A program made the position numbers and the translations under genes. A stretch of DNA of 64,000 nucleotides, from NCBI GenBank assembly GCA_033297205.1, contig MU859061.1, positions 372,001-436,000 on the forward strand, written 5' to 3'. The notes beneath the pieces were generated by a model that saw nothing but the letters and a program-made list of their open reading frames with translations, was not told where the DNA came from and did no database searches. Source of the stretch: Pseudoneurospora amorphoporcata. Lineage: Eukaryota > Ascomycota > Sordariomycetes > Sordariales > Sordariaceae. Below, piece by piece: positions 24,147 to 33,916 of this stretch (position 1 is the stretch's first letter; every line of letters starts with the position of its first letter).

Positions 24147-25515
24147 CTAAGCTTCAATCTCATCATCCCCCCACCCCGCCTCCTTTGCCTGAGGTTGCTG
24201 TGTCTTCGTCTTGACACTCACACTCCCACCCCCCACAACCCTACCCCCAACCTTCCTCTTAACCCTGCACCGCATGCCAATCTCCTCATCAAAGATGAAC
24301 TGCCAAATCACATGCGTCCAGCTCCGATGCTGCGGCAGTCCCTCGTAGAACTCGCTGGCAATCTCGTACAGCTTCGGCAGTCTGGTCCAGGGAATCGCCG
24401 GGAAATCGTGATGTTCGTTATGTAAGCCGACATTATACGTGACCCAGTTCAGCGGGCCATAATAAGAGAACGTCTCGGGGACAGGGATTTTGTTCGCTGG
24501 ATCGCGCGCTTCCGGAGTGATCTTTTCGTAGACGTAGTGTTCTGCGATGAAATGCCCTGCGGTGGGGTGCAGAGAACCGGCGAGGAAGCTTGACAACAGA
24601 AAGTAGAAGAGGGAGTTGACTGTGAAAAGACTGTCGGGGAGCAGGTAGACGAGGGAGTAATCGACGAAGAGCTGGACCAGAAGGTTGAGCCAGTGTACCC
24701 AGGTGAAGGGCACGCGGTAGATGGTCATGGGGCGCAGGGCGTAGAAGAAGATCTGGAAGGTGCAGAAGAAGGCTTTGCCGAGGATGGAGTCGAGAAACAC
24801 GGCTTCGAAGGCGGTGGGTAAGTCAGTGTCGACACCGTCGACGCCAAGGGATTTGTGGTGGGTTAGGTGGTAGGGCTGTTTTGGGGGAGACTGTTAGTCA
24901 AAGCTGTAATAGTCAAGGGAGGGAGGAGGGAAGATAAAACGGACCCGGAAAGAAGCACTATAAGGAATGGCAATAGGCAAGTTGGCGACGATAGCAAACA
25001 GCCTGTTGGCGGTAGGCGAGCGGAAGGCCAGGTTATGGGAGATCTCGTGGATGGCTAGAAAAAGATTCTGGTTGCAGGTGGCGCCGAAGACGTAGGCCGT
25101 GAGCCAGAACTTCCATGAGAAGAAGGAGGTGTCGCGCAGGAGGTGGGCGAGCAGGAACTGGAGCGAGACGACGCCGAGGACGACCCATTTCGTTAGGGGT
25201 TCGGGACCGCAGAGCTTGGTGACCTGTTGTCGGTTAGGTCAGTATATGATGATGTTGGAAAGTCTAGAATAAGTCGTCTGGCTGGGTATTACAACATACC
25301 TCTGGATGCGCCTTGATAATGGCCATACGCCTTGTCCGGTGCGGTTCTTCGGTGTAAGTCCAAAAGAAGTCCTTCTCGAGAGCATCGTTCTGGGCGCTGG
25401 CAGCACCAGTAGTCTCTAGCTTTCCATTGTGTTGTTGTTGTTGTTGTTGTTGTTTCCTTTGCTTGGACAACGACGAGTTCGCCGTCGTGGCCGTCGTTAC
25501 CGTGGAGGCGGCCAT
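24147..25515 (-). CDS. Sphingolipid delta(4)-desaturase (dihydroceramide desaturase, DES1 family)
   Basis: Three exons, 25515-25300, 25223-24945 and 24875-24147, all joined in phase 0, give 407 aa. The three histidine boxes of membrane fatty-acid desaturases are present: HEISH (131-135), HLTHH (168-172) and HNEHHD (317-322), with several hydrophobic segments between them. An EKDFFWTYTEEPHRTRR block begins the family domain, as in DES1/DEGS proteins, which put the 4,5-trans double bond into dihydroceramide at the ER membrane using cytochrome b5. Upstream of it is a Ser/Thr- and Gln-rich extension with seven Gln coded by a triplet repeat. The second donor (GTCCGT) is unusual, but this junction restores the conserved FRPYHLTHHKSLG. 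Confidence 0.93.
25432..25452. repeat. (TTG)7 triplet repeat coding a Gln tract
   Basis: Seven TTG triplets on the plus strand are read as CAA on the minus strand, giving the poly-Gln near the N-terminus of the sphingolipid desaturase. Confidence 0.9.
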
Positions 25516-26346
25516 GATGTTGTTGCTGGTTGTTACAGCTTCGGAACTCGTGCGAGGAGGAGGGGTGTTCGAGTGTGTTCCCAAAAGAAAACCAACGGAA
25601 ACCCAACTATTCCACGACAAAGAAAGAATGGAAAAAGAAGGTTGTAGAGTAGGAGAGTGAGAGATGGCGAAATCGGAATGGAATTCAGGGTCCCACAACT
25701 TAGTCTACTCAACAACTCTCTTTCCAAGTAGCACCAAGCTGTCCCACGCGTAAACACAACCAAGGAAGGAGGAGAGTGGGCGTGGGCGTTGCTGTCAAGC
25801 CCACCTAGCCTGGAACGTCTTGGCGAACAATGGACAATCCTGGGGGGACGGGCAGTGGCGGCGGGTCTTTCACCGCTGTCCCACATCGTAAAGTTTTAGC
25901 GGGGCACCGAACATTGGGAGCCAATCAAACCGGACATGCCGTCCTCCGTCCCGCGTATTGGCCCAAGCTCCCGGGCTGTGGTTGCCCCCGAGATGCTTTA
26001 CCCCTGAAATATCCAAACAGTTGGATGTCCATTCGGCCGAATTCAATAATAGGGCAGTGAGCTGACAAGTACTTGACATCATGCCGGCAAAACCTAAGAA
26101 TGGTGGTAATTCACCTGATGGGCTTCATCAATTTGCTTTTGTCACATCAAAGTCTTTCAGACGGGGGTGATAACTCGTACCTATTGTTAAACCTGAAGAT
26201 GTCTGGCTAAGATTGTTTGGATTGTTAAACATCAGATACCCGCTAACGAGTCCAAGCTCAAGTCAAAGCCTGTGGCATTAGATCTCTATTAACATGTACA
26301 TCATACAGTTGGTACATAACCCTTATTTTAAAGCAACCCGCCTGCT
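25516..26346. other. Upstream region of the desaturase; 3' flank of scj1
   Basis: No gene is supported. GC-rich from 25740 to 26000, then AT-richer toward the end of the DnaJ gene. Confidence 0.6.
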
Positions 26347-27681
26347 CTATAACTCCTCATGATCATGATCATGGATCACTGGCTGATCAGGCCTCCCGCT
26401 GTCCTTGTGTAGATCGACACCAATCTTTCCCCTCCACTTCTCCCATAACGCCCAGAACTCCTTCTCCATGCCGCTTTCCATCTGGTCTGGCAGTACCACC
26501 GTATACTCGACGTAGAGGTTTCCGTACTCCGTCTTGTGGTAAACGCTGTCTCCGTCCTGATGCCACTTGGGCATACCTTGGCCTGGTATCGTATCGACGT
26601 GACCTGGTTGTACCACCTCACCGCGTTCCCTTCCAAGCCTAACGACATGTCCATCAAGATGTGTAATGGTTCTCGTCCAGTCGCCCATCCACGCCTCCCT
26701 GAGGCTGATAATCTCTTTCCAGAACAAATCGTCGCCCTTCCTCCTAAAGAAGATACCGTCGAGATGATCCGGGTTGTCTTCCTCGGGGTTCAAACTTGGC
26801 TCCTTCTCCACGACCGTAACGATCAAATCACCGGCAACGTAATCCGGGCTCTCGTCCGCCTCGTTCTCATATACGATCCTTGACCCTTCGGCCATACCGC
26901 GCTCAACGTTCAGTCCCACCGTCGCCATCTTCCGCAACACCCTCTTGCCCTGGCACACAGGGCACTTGTGCCTTATGCTCTTGCCCCGTCCACCGCATTT
27001 ATCGCACTGCACCTGCATCTGCTGAATCATGCCCGGCGCCAGCTGGTGTCTGACGATCCGAACACCGTGTCCACCACAGACATCGCAGGTATCAACATGC
27101 TTATCCGCCGCTCCCGTGCCCTCGCACTCCTCGCAGATCTGTTGCTTGTCCCATTGGAACTCGGTCGTGCGCCCGTTGTAGAAATCGCTGAGGGAGATGG
27201 CGACCTTGAGCTCGATGTTGGGACCGCGTCGCTGGCCGGGTTGGTTGCCAAAGTGGCCGCCGCCACCGAAGAAGCGGGAGAAGAGATCGAATGGATCGTG
27301 GTGTTGTTGCCCGCCGCCTTGCTGGCGCTGCTTGAGGCCTTCGTGACCGTACTGGTCGTAGATCTTGCGGGATTCGGGATCGATGAGGGCTTCGTAGGCT
27401 TCGGAAACTTCGACAAACTTGTCGTGGGCTGTTGAATCGCCTCTGTTGAAAGTTAAGGTTAGTTGGTGAGTATTGGAACGGAAGGAGGGAGAGGGGCAGA
27501 GATGGGGAACGTACGGGTTCTTGTCGGGGTGGTATTTCTTGGACAGTTGGCGGTAGGCCGACTTGATTTGCTTGTCCGAGGCTTGCTTGTTGATGCCGAG
27601 GACTTTGTAGTAATCCTCAATAGCGAGTGCCAACTGCGCAAGTGTCAAGAGAGCCAGCAAGGCTCCCTTCTTGAACCACAT
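26347..27681 (-). CDS. scj1: ER-luminal DnaJ (Hsp40) co-chaperone, Scj1/ERdj3 type
   Basis: Exons 27681-27515 and 27442-26347 with a 72-nt intron; 420 aa. Residues 1-20 are a signal peptide (basic start, long Leu/Ala core). The J domain follows with HPD at 51-53, so it can stimulate an Hsp70 ATPase. A Gly/Gln/His-rich linker comes next, then four CxxCxG-type zinc motifs (CEECEGTG, CDVCGGHG, CDKCGGRG, CPVCQGKR) and the DnaJ C-terminal substrate domain. The protein ends HDHEEL, an HDEL-like ER-retrieval signal. Together these place it in the ER lumen as partner of Kar2/BiP in folding and ER-associated degradation. Divergent to prp2; an ACGT-core inverted repeat lies about 140 nt upstream of its start. 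Confidence 0.94.
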   Translation of the reverse strand: MWFKKGALLALLTLAQLALAIEDYYKVLGINKQASDKQIKSAYRQLSKKYHPDKNPYVPHLCPSPSFRSNTHQLTLTFNRGDSTAHDKFVEVSEAYEALIDPESRKIYDQYGHEGLKQRQQGGGQQHHDPFDLFSRFFGGGGHFGNQPGQRRGPNIELKVAISLSDFYNGRTTEFQWDKQQICEECEGTGAADKHVDTCDVCGGHGVRIVRHQLAPGMIQQMQVQCDKCGGRGKSIRHKCPVCQGKRVLRKMATVGLNVERGMAEGSRIVYENEADESPDYVAGDLIVTVVEKEPSLNPEEDNPDHLDGIFFRRKGDDLFWKEIISLREAWMGDWTRTITHLDGHVVRLGRERGEVVQPGHVDTIPGQGMPKWHQDGDSVYHKTEYGNLYVEYTVVLPDQMESGMEKEFWALWEKWRGKIGVDLHKDSGRPDQPVIHDHDHEEL

Positions 27682-28525
27682 GGTGAACCCGAGTAGACGA
27701 CGTGAATAAGGAACTGTGTCCTTGTCGAGGTAGATTCAGAAGATATCAAGTATCAATGATGGAAGCCAAATAAGATCAAGTAAAGAACGACTAGAATCTT
27801 AGAACGTCGAGGGCCATTCCACGTCGGTGACGTGGTGAGCGCGATAAGGTGTCTCGATGGGAACTCGGGATGGAAGATTCCACTTATACATTCGCGATAA
27901 ACCAGCAGCCAGCGTGGTCAAAGGACAAGTACGTACCTCCGACCTCGACTCGGCACTGGCAAAGGCGAAGCCACCTGGTCGCTACCAAAAGCGTGTTAGC
28001 TGATTGGATCGAAGGAAGGACCCCTGGTCGCTGAAGCACATGCCTACAGTATAAGACTGGCTTGTTTGTTAGTTTGGTTCTTCGAATATAGGTCGAACAG
28101 GGGAGAAATTGAGCTCTCATTGGCCTTCATCTGGCTTTCGTTTGAAGGCACTGACATTGTGACCAGGGCAAAAAACGCTACAGAAGCCTCTTATGCCTCT
28201 CTCCGTCTCTTCTTAAGGCCCTTTAGGATAGGAAGATTCAAGAAGGTAGTCTCCTACAGTACCCATCCGCTCGAAGCCCGAATACTTTTTCACCCTCTAG
28301 TTCGATTGGTGGAATTGGGCGCTTTTTGTACCAAACTAACAAACATACCAGGGCTAGATTGGAACCCAAGCTGAGGCTAGCGGGGCGAGACACTGCAACA
28401 AGCCGATAAGATAAGGATTCCAGTGCTTCGACAGTTCAGTTGATGTCGGGTTCCTTCCAGGTTGTCTTGCGTCGCCAACCAAATCTGGTCAACAAACACA
28501 GAGCCACTGTCGCATCAAACACACA
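27682..28525. promoter_or_regulatory. Bidirectional promoter region between scj1 and prp2
   Basis: An 844-bp divergent interval containing the inverted repeat CCACGTC-GGT-GACGTGG at 27819-27835. No gene is supported within it. Confidence 0.6.
27819..27835. promoter_or_regulatory. ACGT-core inverted repeat, candidate unfolded-protein-response element
   Basis: Two 7-nt arms, CCACGTC and GACGTGG, separated by GGT. The right half contains TGACGTGG, the bZIP-type UPR element known for ATF6/XBP1 in animals. Its place 138-154 nt upstream of an ER chaperone gene suggests a Hac1/HacA-type or other bZIP site, but this is inference. Confidence 0.45.
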
Positions 28526-31294
28526 ATGGCGTCAAAACGATATGCCTTCGTCCCTATGGACGACGAGCCCGCTGCTCCCTCAAAGAGCGACAGGAAAGAC
28601 AGGGACAGAGACAGCAAAAGGGACAGGAAACGGGACCGATCCCGCGACCGATCAAGGTCTCCGCGCCGACACAAGAGCAGGCGACACGATGACGACGATT
28701 CAACCCGACGCCGGTCCCGCTCAAGATCCCCACGCAAAGATGGCAGCCGGTCCGACTCGAGACGCGATCGCGAAGAAGACCCCAAAATCTCGGACCTGAG
28801 ACTCAAGTCCCGATACGACTACCTCAAGAAGAGAGAAGCGGAGAAGCTTGCCCTCCTACGAAAACAAGTCGCTGAGGAGACCGCCGAGTTGCGATCCGGT
28901 GTCCGTCTATCTGAAAAGGAGAAGGCCGAATTTGCAAGAAACCGGGAAATTCTGCGCCTGGCCGAGGAGCGAGCACGCATTGACGACTACCAAGACGGTT
29001 ACCGCCTACCAGACCAATATGGCACCGACACCAAGAAGAAAGAGGAGGCTCTATACAGCCGCCACGTCGAGCGGGACGAGTATGGCAACGAAAAGATGGT
29101 TACCGAATACGACGAATGGGAGCGCGAGCAGACTGTCAAGGCCAAGGCGCAAATCGCATCGCGAGGCGAGCGCGAAGACGGGGGAGAATACGACTTCTTG
29201 CTGGACGAGGATGCCATCAACTTTGTCCGCGACGCTGCGGCTAAGTTCATCCAACCAACCGACGGTTTGACCCCAGAGCAGAGGATATTGAAGGAGAAGA
29301 TCGAGGCGGCCGAGAGGGCGGCCAAGTCGATACAAGAAGTGCGCAAGAGTCTTCCCGTGTATGCTTACCGGGACGCCTTCTTGGATGCCATCAAGGAGTA
29401 CCAAGTTCTTATCCTCGTTGGTGAGACCGGTTCGGGAAAGACAACACAAATACCCCAATACCTCCACGAGGCTGGATACACTGAGGGCGGCATGAAGGTT
29501 GCCTGTACGCAGCCGCGTCGTGTTGCTGCCATGAGTGTTGCCGCTCGTGTGGCTGATGAAATGGGAGTCAAGGTTGGAAGGGAAGTCGGTTACTCGATTC
29601 GGTTTGAGGACTGCACAAGCGACAAGACTATCTTGAAGTATATGACGGATGGTATGCTGCTGAGAGAAATGGTTACCTCGCCAACACTAGAGGGATACTC
29701 GGCCATCATGATCGACGAAGCCCACGAGAGAACAGTCCATACCGATATTCTACTAGCTCTCATCAAGGATCTCACTAGGGCGAGGCCCGATCTGAAGCTC
29801 ATCATCTCTTCTGCTACACTTAATGCCGAGAAGTTCAGCACATATTTTGACGATGCGCCCATCTTCAACGTTCCCGGTCGCGTCCACCCGGTCGACGTAT
29901 ACTACACTTCAGCGCCAGAGAGTAACTACCTAGAAGCCAGTCTGGTGACTGTGTTCCAGATCCATGCTACACAGCCCGAGGGCGGCATCTTGGTGTTCCT
30001 TACTGGTCAAGAAGAGATTGACAAGGCGTGCGAGCGAGTGGAGGAGATCAAGAGGAAATTGGGTAGTCGAGTACCCGAAATCATACCGCTACCCATTTAC
30101 GCCAACATGCCCTCGGAACTACAGGCCAAGATCTTTGAACCGACACCACCAGGAGCTAGAAAGGTAGTCTTCTCGACAAATATCGCCGAGACATCGCTTA
30201 CCATTGATGGTATCGTCTATGTCATCGACTGCGGCTACGTCAAGGAGAACACCTTCAGTCCCGTCGGCACGACAGGGCAGTCCACGCTCGCCGTAGTACC
30301 ATGCTCACGAGCCGCCGCGAACCAGCGTATGGGTCGTGCTGGTCGCGTCCGTCCAGGCAAATGCTTCCGTCTCTACACCAAGTTCGCCTACCTGTCCGAA
30401 ATGGACGAGTCACCGACGCCCGAAATCCAACGAACCTCTCTGTCCAGCGTCGTCCTCCAACTCAAAGCCCTCGGCATCGAAGACCTCCTGGGTTTCGACT
30501 TCCTCGACCCCCCACCCACCGAACTCCTCATCAAGTCCCTCAACATGCTCTACGCCTTGGGCGCGCTCAACTCGGCCGGCCAACTGACCCGCGTCGGCCG
30601 GCAGATGGGCGAGTTCCCCGCCGAGCCAATGCTAGCCAAGGCGCTCATCGCCGCCACGGCCGAGGGCTGCGTCGATGAGATGCTCACCATCGTGTCCATG
30701 CTCGGCGAGGTAGCCACCCTGTTCTTCCGCCCCAAGGACAAGAAGGTACACGCCGACAGCGCGCGCGCCCGCTTCACCGTCAAGGACGGCGGCGACCACT
30801 TGACCCTCCTGAACGTCTACAACCAGTGGGTCGACGCTGATTACTCCCCCATCTGGGCCAAGGAGAACTTTCTGACGCAACGCTCCCTCACCCGTGCCCG
30901 CGACGTGCGCGACCAGCTCGCCAAGCTGTGCGATCGCGTCTTGGAAGGGTCAACATCCACGTGCGGCGGCGTATCCAACATGCAGCCCATCCTTCGGGCG
31001 CTCACAGCCGCCTTCTTCCTCAATGCTGCTAGACTTAACAGAGGCGGCGACGGATACAGGACGCTGAAGAATAACATGACGGTGTATGTGCATCCTAGCT
31101 CGGTCGTCAAGGGGATGGATCCACCGCCCAAGGTGATCATTTATCATGAGCTGGTGGTCACGACCAAGGAGTTTGTCAGGAGCGTGATTCCGATTGATCC
31201 AAAATGGTTGACCGAGTTTGGGGGGCATTATTATGATGCTAAGGATGTGGAGAGTATGACGGTTAAGAAGTTGCCTAAGGAGAGGAAGTACTGA
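28526..31294 (+). CDS. prp2: Spliceosomal DEAH-box RNA helicase Prp2 (DHX16/Cdc28 type)
   Basis: Single exon, 922 aa. Residues 17-90 are rich in Arg, Asp and Ser (an RS-like region). The helicase core has motif I GETGSGKTT (from 299), motif II DEAH (397-400), motif III SAT, then VFLTGQEEI, the STNIAETSLT motif and the motif VI block QRMGRAGRVRPG. The HA2/ratchet and OB-fold domains follow, ending KKLPKERKY. In the family, Prp2 uses ATP to remodel the assembled spliceosome just before the first transesterification. Prp16, Prp22 and Prp43 are the alternatives. The length, the N-terminal helical part preceding DEAH and the overall resemblance to DHX16/Cdc28 favour Prp2. It is intron-free, unlike most neighbours. 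Confidence 0.9.
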   Translation: MASKRYAFVPMDDEPAAPSKSDRKDRDRDSKRDRKRDRSRDRSRSPRRHKSRRHDDDDSTRRRSRSRSPRKDGSRSDSRRDREEDPKISDLRLKSRYDYLKKREAEKLALLRKQVAEETAELRSGVRLSEKEKAEFARNREILRLAEERARIDDYQDGYRLPDQYGTDTKKKEEALYSRHVERDEYGNEKMVTEYDEWEREQTVKAKAQIASRGEREDGGEYDFLLDEDAINFVRDAAAKFIQPTDGLTPEQRILKEKIEAAERAAKSIQEVRKSLPVYAYRDAFLDAIKEYQVLILVGETGSGKTTQIPQYLHEAGYTEGGMKVACTQPRRVAAMSVAARVADEMGVKVGREVGYSIRFEDCTSDKTILKYMTDGMLLREMVTSPTLEGYSAIMIDEAHERTVHTDILLALIKDLTRARPDLKLIISSATLNAEKFSTYFDDAPIFNVPGRVHPVDVYYTSAPESNYLEASLVTVFQIHATQPEGGILVFLTGQEEIDKACERVEEIKRKLGSRVPEIIPLPIYANMPSELQAKIFEPTPPGARKVVFSTNIAETSLTIDGIVYVIDCGYVKENTFSPVGTTGQSTLAVVPCSRAAANQRMGRAGRVRPGKCFRLYTKFAYLSEMDESPTPEIQRTSLSSVVLQLKALGIEDLLGFDFLDPPPTELLIKSLNMLYALGALNSAGQLTRVGRQMGEFPAEPMLAKALIAATAEGCVDEMLTIVSMLGEVATLFFRPKDKKVHADSARARFTVKDGGDHLTLLNVYNQWVDADYSPIWAKENFLTQRSLTRARDVRDQLAKLCDRVLEGSTSTCGGVSNMQPILRALTAAFFLNAARLNRGGDGYRTLKNNMTVYVHPSSVVKGMDPPPKVIIYHELVVTTKEFVRSVIPIDPKWLTEFGGHYYDAKDVESMTVKKLPKERKY

Positions 31295-31847
31295 TGGGTA
31301 GGGATGGGTTATTGAGAGTTGGTTTGTTTCAAAAGCGAATGGCATTGGGAGGATGGCGTCTGGAGCGTTTTTGGATTTTGGGTGGTGATTAGGGGTTTGT
31401 TTACTTGCTACTGTATTTGGGCTGTAGTCTAGTCTAGTTGGTACACTCAGTATTTGACAACCACAACTATGGTCCCAGCAGTACAATGAAAGCATAATAA
31501 CAACATTTTATGCAACTTGATTCGCCAGTGAATACGTGTGTCTTTTTAAAAATCTCCAAAAGCATAATTATCTTGTCTCTAGGTATCGCGAAGTTGTCAC
31601 GGACAACGGCTTACAAAGCCAAAGGTCCCCCCAGAATTACACGATTTCGCCCCACCAGGACTACTCATTCACCCCACTAAAACTTTTGTTCTCATTGTTC
31701 CCTCATCACCATATCGTCAACAACCTCAACCAATCCGTCCTTCTTGCCCAAACCAATTTCCAGTCAGATTACCGTCCTTCGACATTCTGATCTACCAAGT
31801 CATACCCCGCACACCTCCGATTTCTGTTACACATATCCATCATCAAA
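31295..31847. other. Spacer between prp2 and lto1
   Basis: Holds the prp2 3' region and a C/T-rich lto1 leader; no further gene seen. Confidence 0.6.
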
Positions 31848-32537
31848 ATGGTACCCCAAACCGACGACCCCTTCGACTTCTCCGACTCCCTCCTCAACCT
31901 CGAAGAAGATTTCTACCAACAAGGCTACCTCCAAGGTGTATCCGACGGTGTCAAAGCCGGGCGCACCGAAGGCCGCCAGCTCGGTTTGGAAAAGGGATTC
32001 CAGAAGTTCGTGCAGAGCGGCAGACTCCATGGAAGGGCGATTGTGTGGGCGAATCGGTTACCCTCCAAGCAGGGTGTGAGGAGGGAATATCTCCAGAACC
32101 CGTCACAGCAGTCCCAGCAGTCACAACCAGCAACAGAAACGAAGAAGGAGAAGGAGAAGGACAAGGACCTGAGCTCGGCAGTAGACGATTTGAACCTCAC
32201 AGACAAGAAGGAGCAGAAGGATGAGCTGCCCTTACCCCTCCTCCCGAATAACACCCGCCTCAAAAAACACATCACAACCCTCTTCGCCCTCGTGGAAACC
32301 GATACTCTCGCAAAAGAGAACACGGACGAGGCGGTTAACGATTTCGATGATAGGCTGAAGAGGGCGCAGGGGAAGGCTAAAATTGTGGAGAGGATGGTGG
32401 GCGAGGTTTCTTTGGAGAGGAAGAAGGCGACGGCGAGTTCTGCGGTGACGAGTCCCGGTACCGGGGAGAGCTCGGACACGGGAGCAGGGACGCCAATTTC
32501 TGGTGTGGATTTGGGGAGGGTTGGGAATGAGGTTTAG
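31848..32537 (+). CDS. lto1: Lto1/ORAOV1-like protein (deca-GX3 adaptor for Rli1 Fe-S maturation)
   Basis: Single exon, 229 aa. After an acidic N-terminus (DPFDFSDSLLNLEEDFY) there is a series of Gly every fourth residue (GYLQGVSDGVKAGRTEGRQL, then GLEKG), the deca-GX3 motif of the Yae1/Lto1 family. In yeast, Lto1 pairs with Yae1 and recruits the ABC protein Rli1/ABCE1 to the cytosolic iron-sulfur assembly machinery, supporting ribosome function. The second half is low-complexity (Gln, Lys/Glu, Thr/Ser) with one helical block (about 125-190). It ends GNEV rather than with the C-terminal Trp described for yeast Lto1. Yae1 itself shares the motif but is the less likely match. Confidence 0.82.
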   Translation: MVPQTDDPFDFSDSLLNLEEDFYQQGYLQGVSDGVKAGRTEGRQLGLEKGFQKFVQSGRLHGRAIVWANRLPSKQGVRREYLQNPSQQSQQSQPATETKKEKEKDKDLSSAVDDLNLTDKKEQKDELPLPLLPNNTRLKKHITTLFALVETDTLAKENTDEAVNDFDDRLKRAQGKAKIVERMVGEVSLERKKATASSAVTSPGTGESSDTGAGTPISGVDLGRVGNEV

Positions 32538-33099
32538 TTTCGGAGAGAGGTGAAGGTGAAGAAGGTAGGGCTGGGGAATTGTGAGAGGGAGAGGGGAAGT
32601 GTATGAGGAAGAGGAAGAGGGACAGTGAGAGTTTGGAAGTCATATGGGGATAAAGATGAAAATTTTGACCTGTTGCTGAAGACGTGGTCTAAGTCTAGAT
32701 GCTACAAAGGTCCTGAGACCGGGGAGTCATCACATCAAAAGTGAAGGAGGAGGAAGAAGCACATGAGACCAAGTGCTGGAGTCAGATATGCCCGCCAGGT
32801 CGTGGAGCGCTATATTTCGGCTATAAGCCCAGACAGACGGTATTACCACTCATAAAAACCATTTATACCCCTTTTGCATGCTAAGTGCCATATCTAAGCA
32901 ATGTCTATACGTTCCGTCTACCGCTTGCTTACTTGCTTGCCTGCTATGTACACCAGCCTGAACGTATCTGGTCTCTGTGGTTCTTGCCTGTGACTGTCTG
33001 TTGATATCCCCCCCTCAAAGGTTCTGTGATCCCTTTCAGCTTCAGCTTCGCGTGTCCTGCTCACAAGCATGTCATCTCCCCGACCTTCTTCCATCCACT
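32538..33099. other. Convergent spacer between lto1 and the complex I gene
   Basis: No gene is supported; presumably the two 3' UTRs. Confidence 0.6.
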
Positions 33100-33916
33100 T
33101 TAAGAGAACGACCTGCACGGGTAGCTATCACCACGCCAGTTAGCATCATTCCCCAATCTCTCCCACCGCAGGGCTTCAGGAAATACTCACGCCTCAGAAT
33201 AAGAAGGCTCCTCAGACAACTGATACTTATGCACATCCCACTTGCCCTCCCCCGTCAACTTCTCACCACTCGGCAAAGGCGGCAGCCCACCGGTTTCCGC
33301 CAGAACCAGCTTAGCAGCCTCCACCCCGTTAGCCTCAAAGTACTTGGCCATCCCTCCCTCCTTGCCAGCCTCCTGCGCCGCAACAAGCTGCTTGCTCCCG
33401 TTCTCGCCCACCAGCTCCACGCGGGGGTGGCTCGCGCTGCCGACACTCAACAAAGCAACGGCCTCGGCTTGCCCGACAACGCTCAGGCGCGGGTAGTTGC
33501 GCCGCGCGTCGCGCTTCCAGTACGGGTTGTCGGCGATGTCTCCCGCCGGGTAGGTGACGGGGTCGTCGTAGGACAAGGGGTCGAGGGAGCCCGGAGCTGG
33601 TTTGCGGTTGTAGGGGTTCAAGGGAATGCCGTTGGAGCGGTTGGGGTCGATGGCTAAGGCGCGGCGGATTCGTTCCCAGATGCCGACGGATTGGACGGTG
33701 TATTTCTGGGGGACGGAAGGAGGTGGGTGTTAGTTACAATGTGTAGATAGTGAGTGGAGACGGGGGTGCTGTAGGGAATTGGGTATCGCATCGCAGGTGT
33801 TGGTTTGCGATTTGGCAGATGTGCTGATAGGAATGCGATTGATCACTCACATGGCCGACGGGCACAACGCCGCCTGCGGTGGTCTTGACCACGCCGGTGA
33901 CGACTTTGGAAGCCAT
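33100..33916 (-). CDS. nuo21.3: NADH:ubiquinone oxidoreductase (complex I) 21.3 kDa accessory subunit
   Basis: Three exons, 33916-33851, 33705-33191 and 33124-33100, give 201 aa. The N-terminus MASKVVTGVVKTTAGG and the block GIWERIRRALAIDPNRSNG, with PAGDIADNPYWKRDARRNYP further on, are what I recognise as the fungal complex I 21.3 kDa subunit (NUZM), an accessory subunit of the inner mitochondrial membrane complex. The last intron (66 nt, branch TGCTAAC) has its GTGAGT donor overlapping an in-frame TGA at 33187-33189. Unspliced, the protein would be 194 aa ending PSYSEA. Spliced, it gains YPCRSFS and reaches 201 aa, which is the length I recall for the Neurospora protein, so the spliced form is preferred. 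The first intron is 145 nt. Confidence 0.92.
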
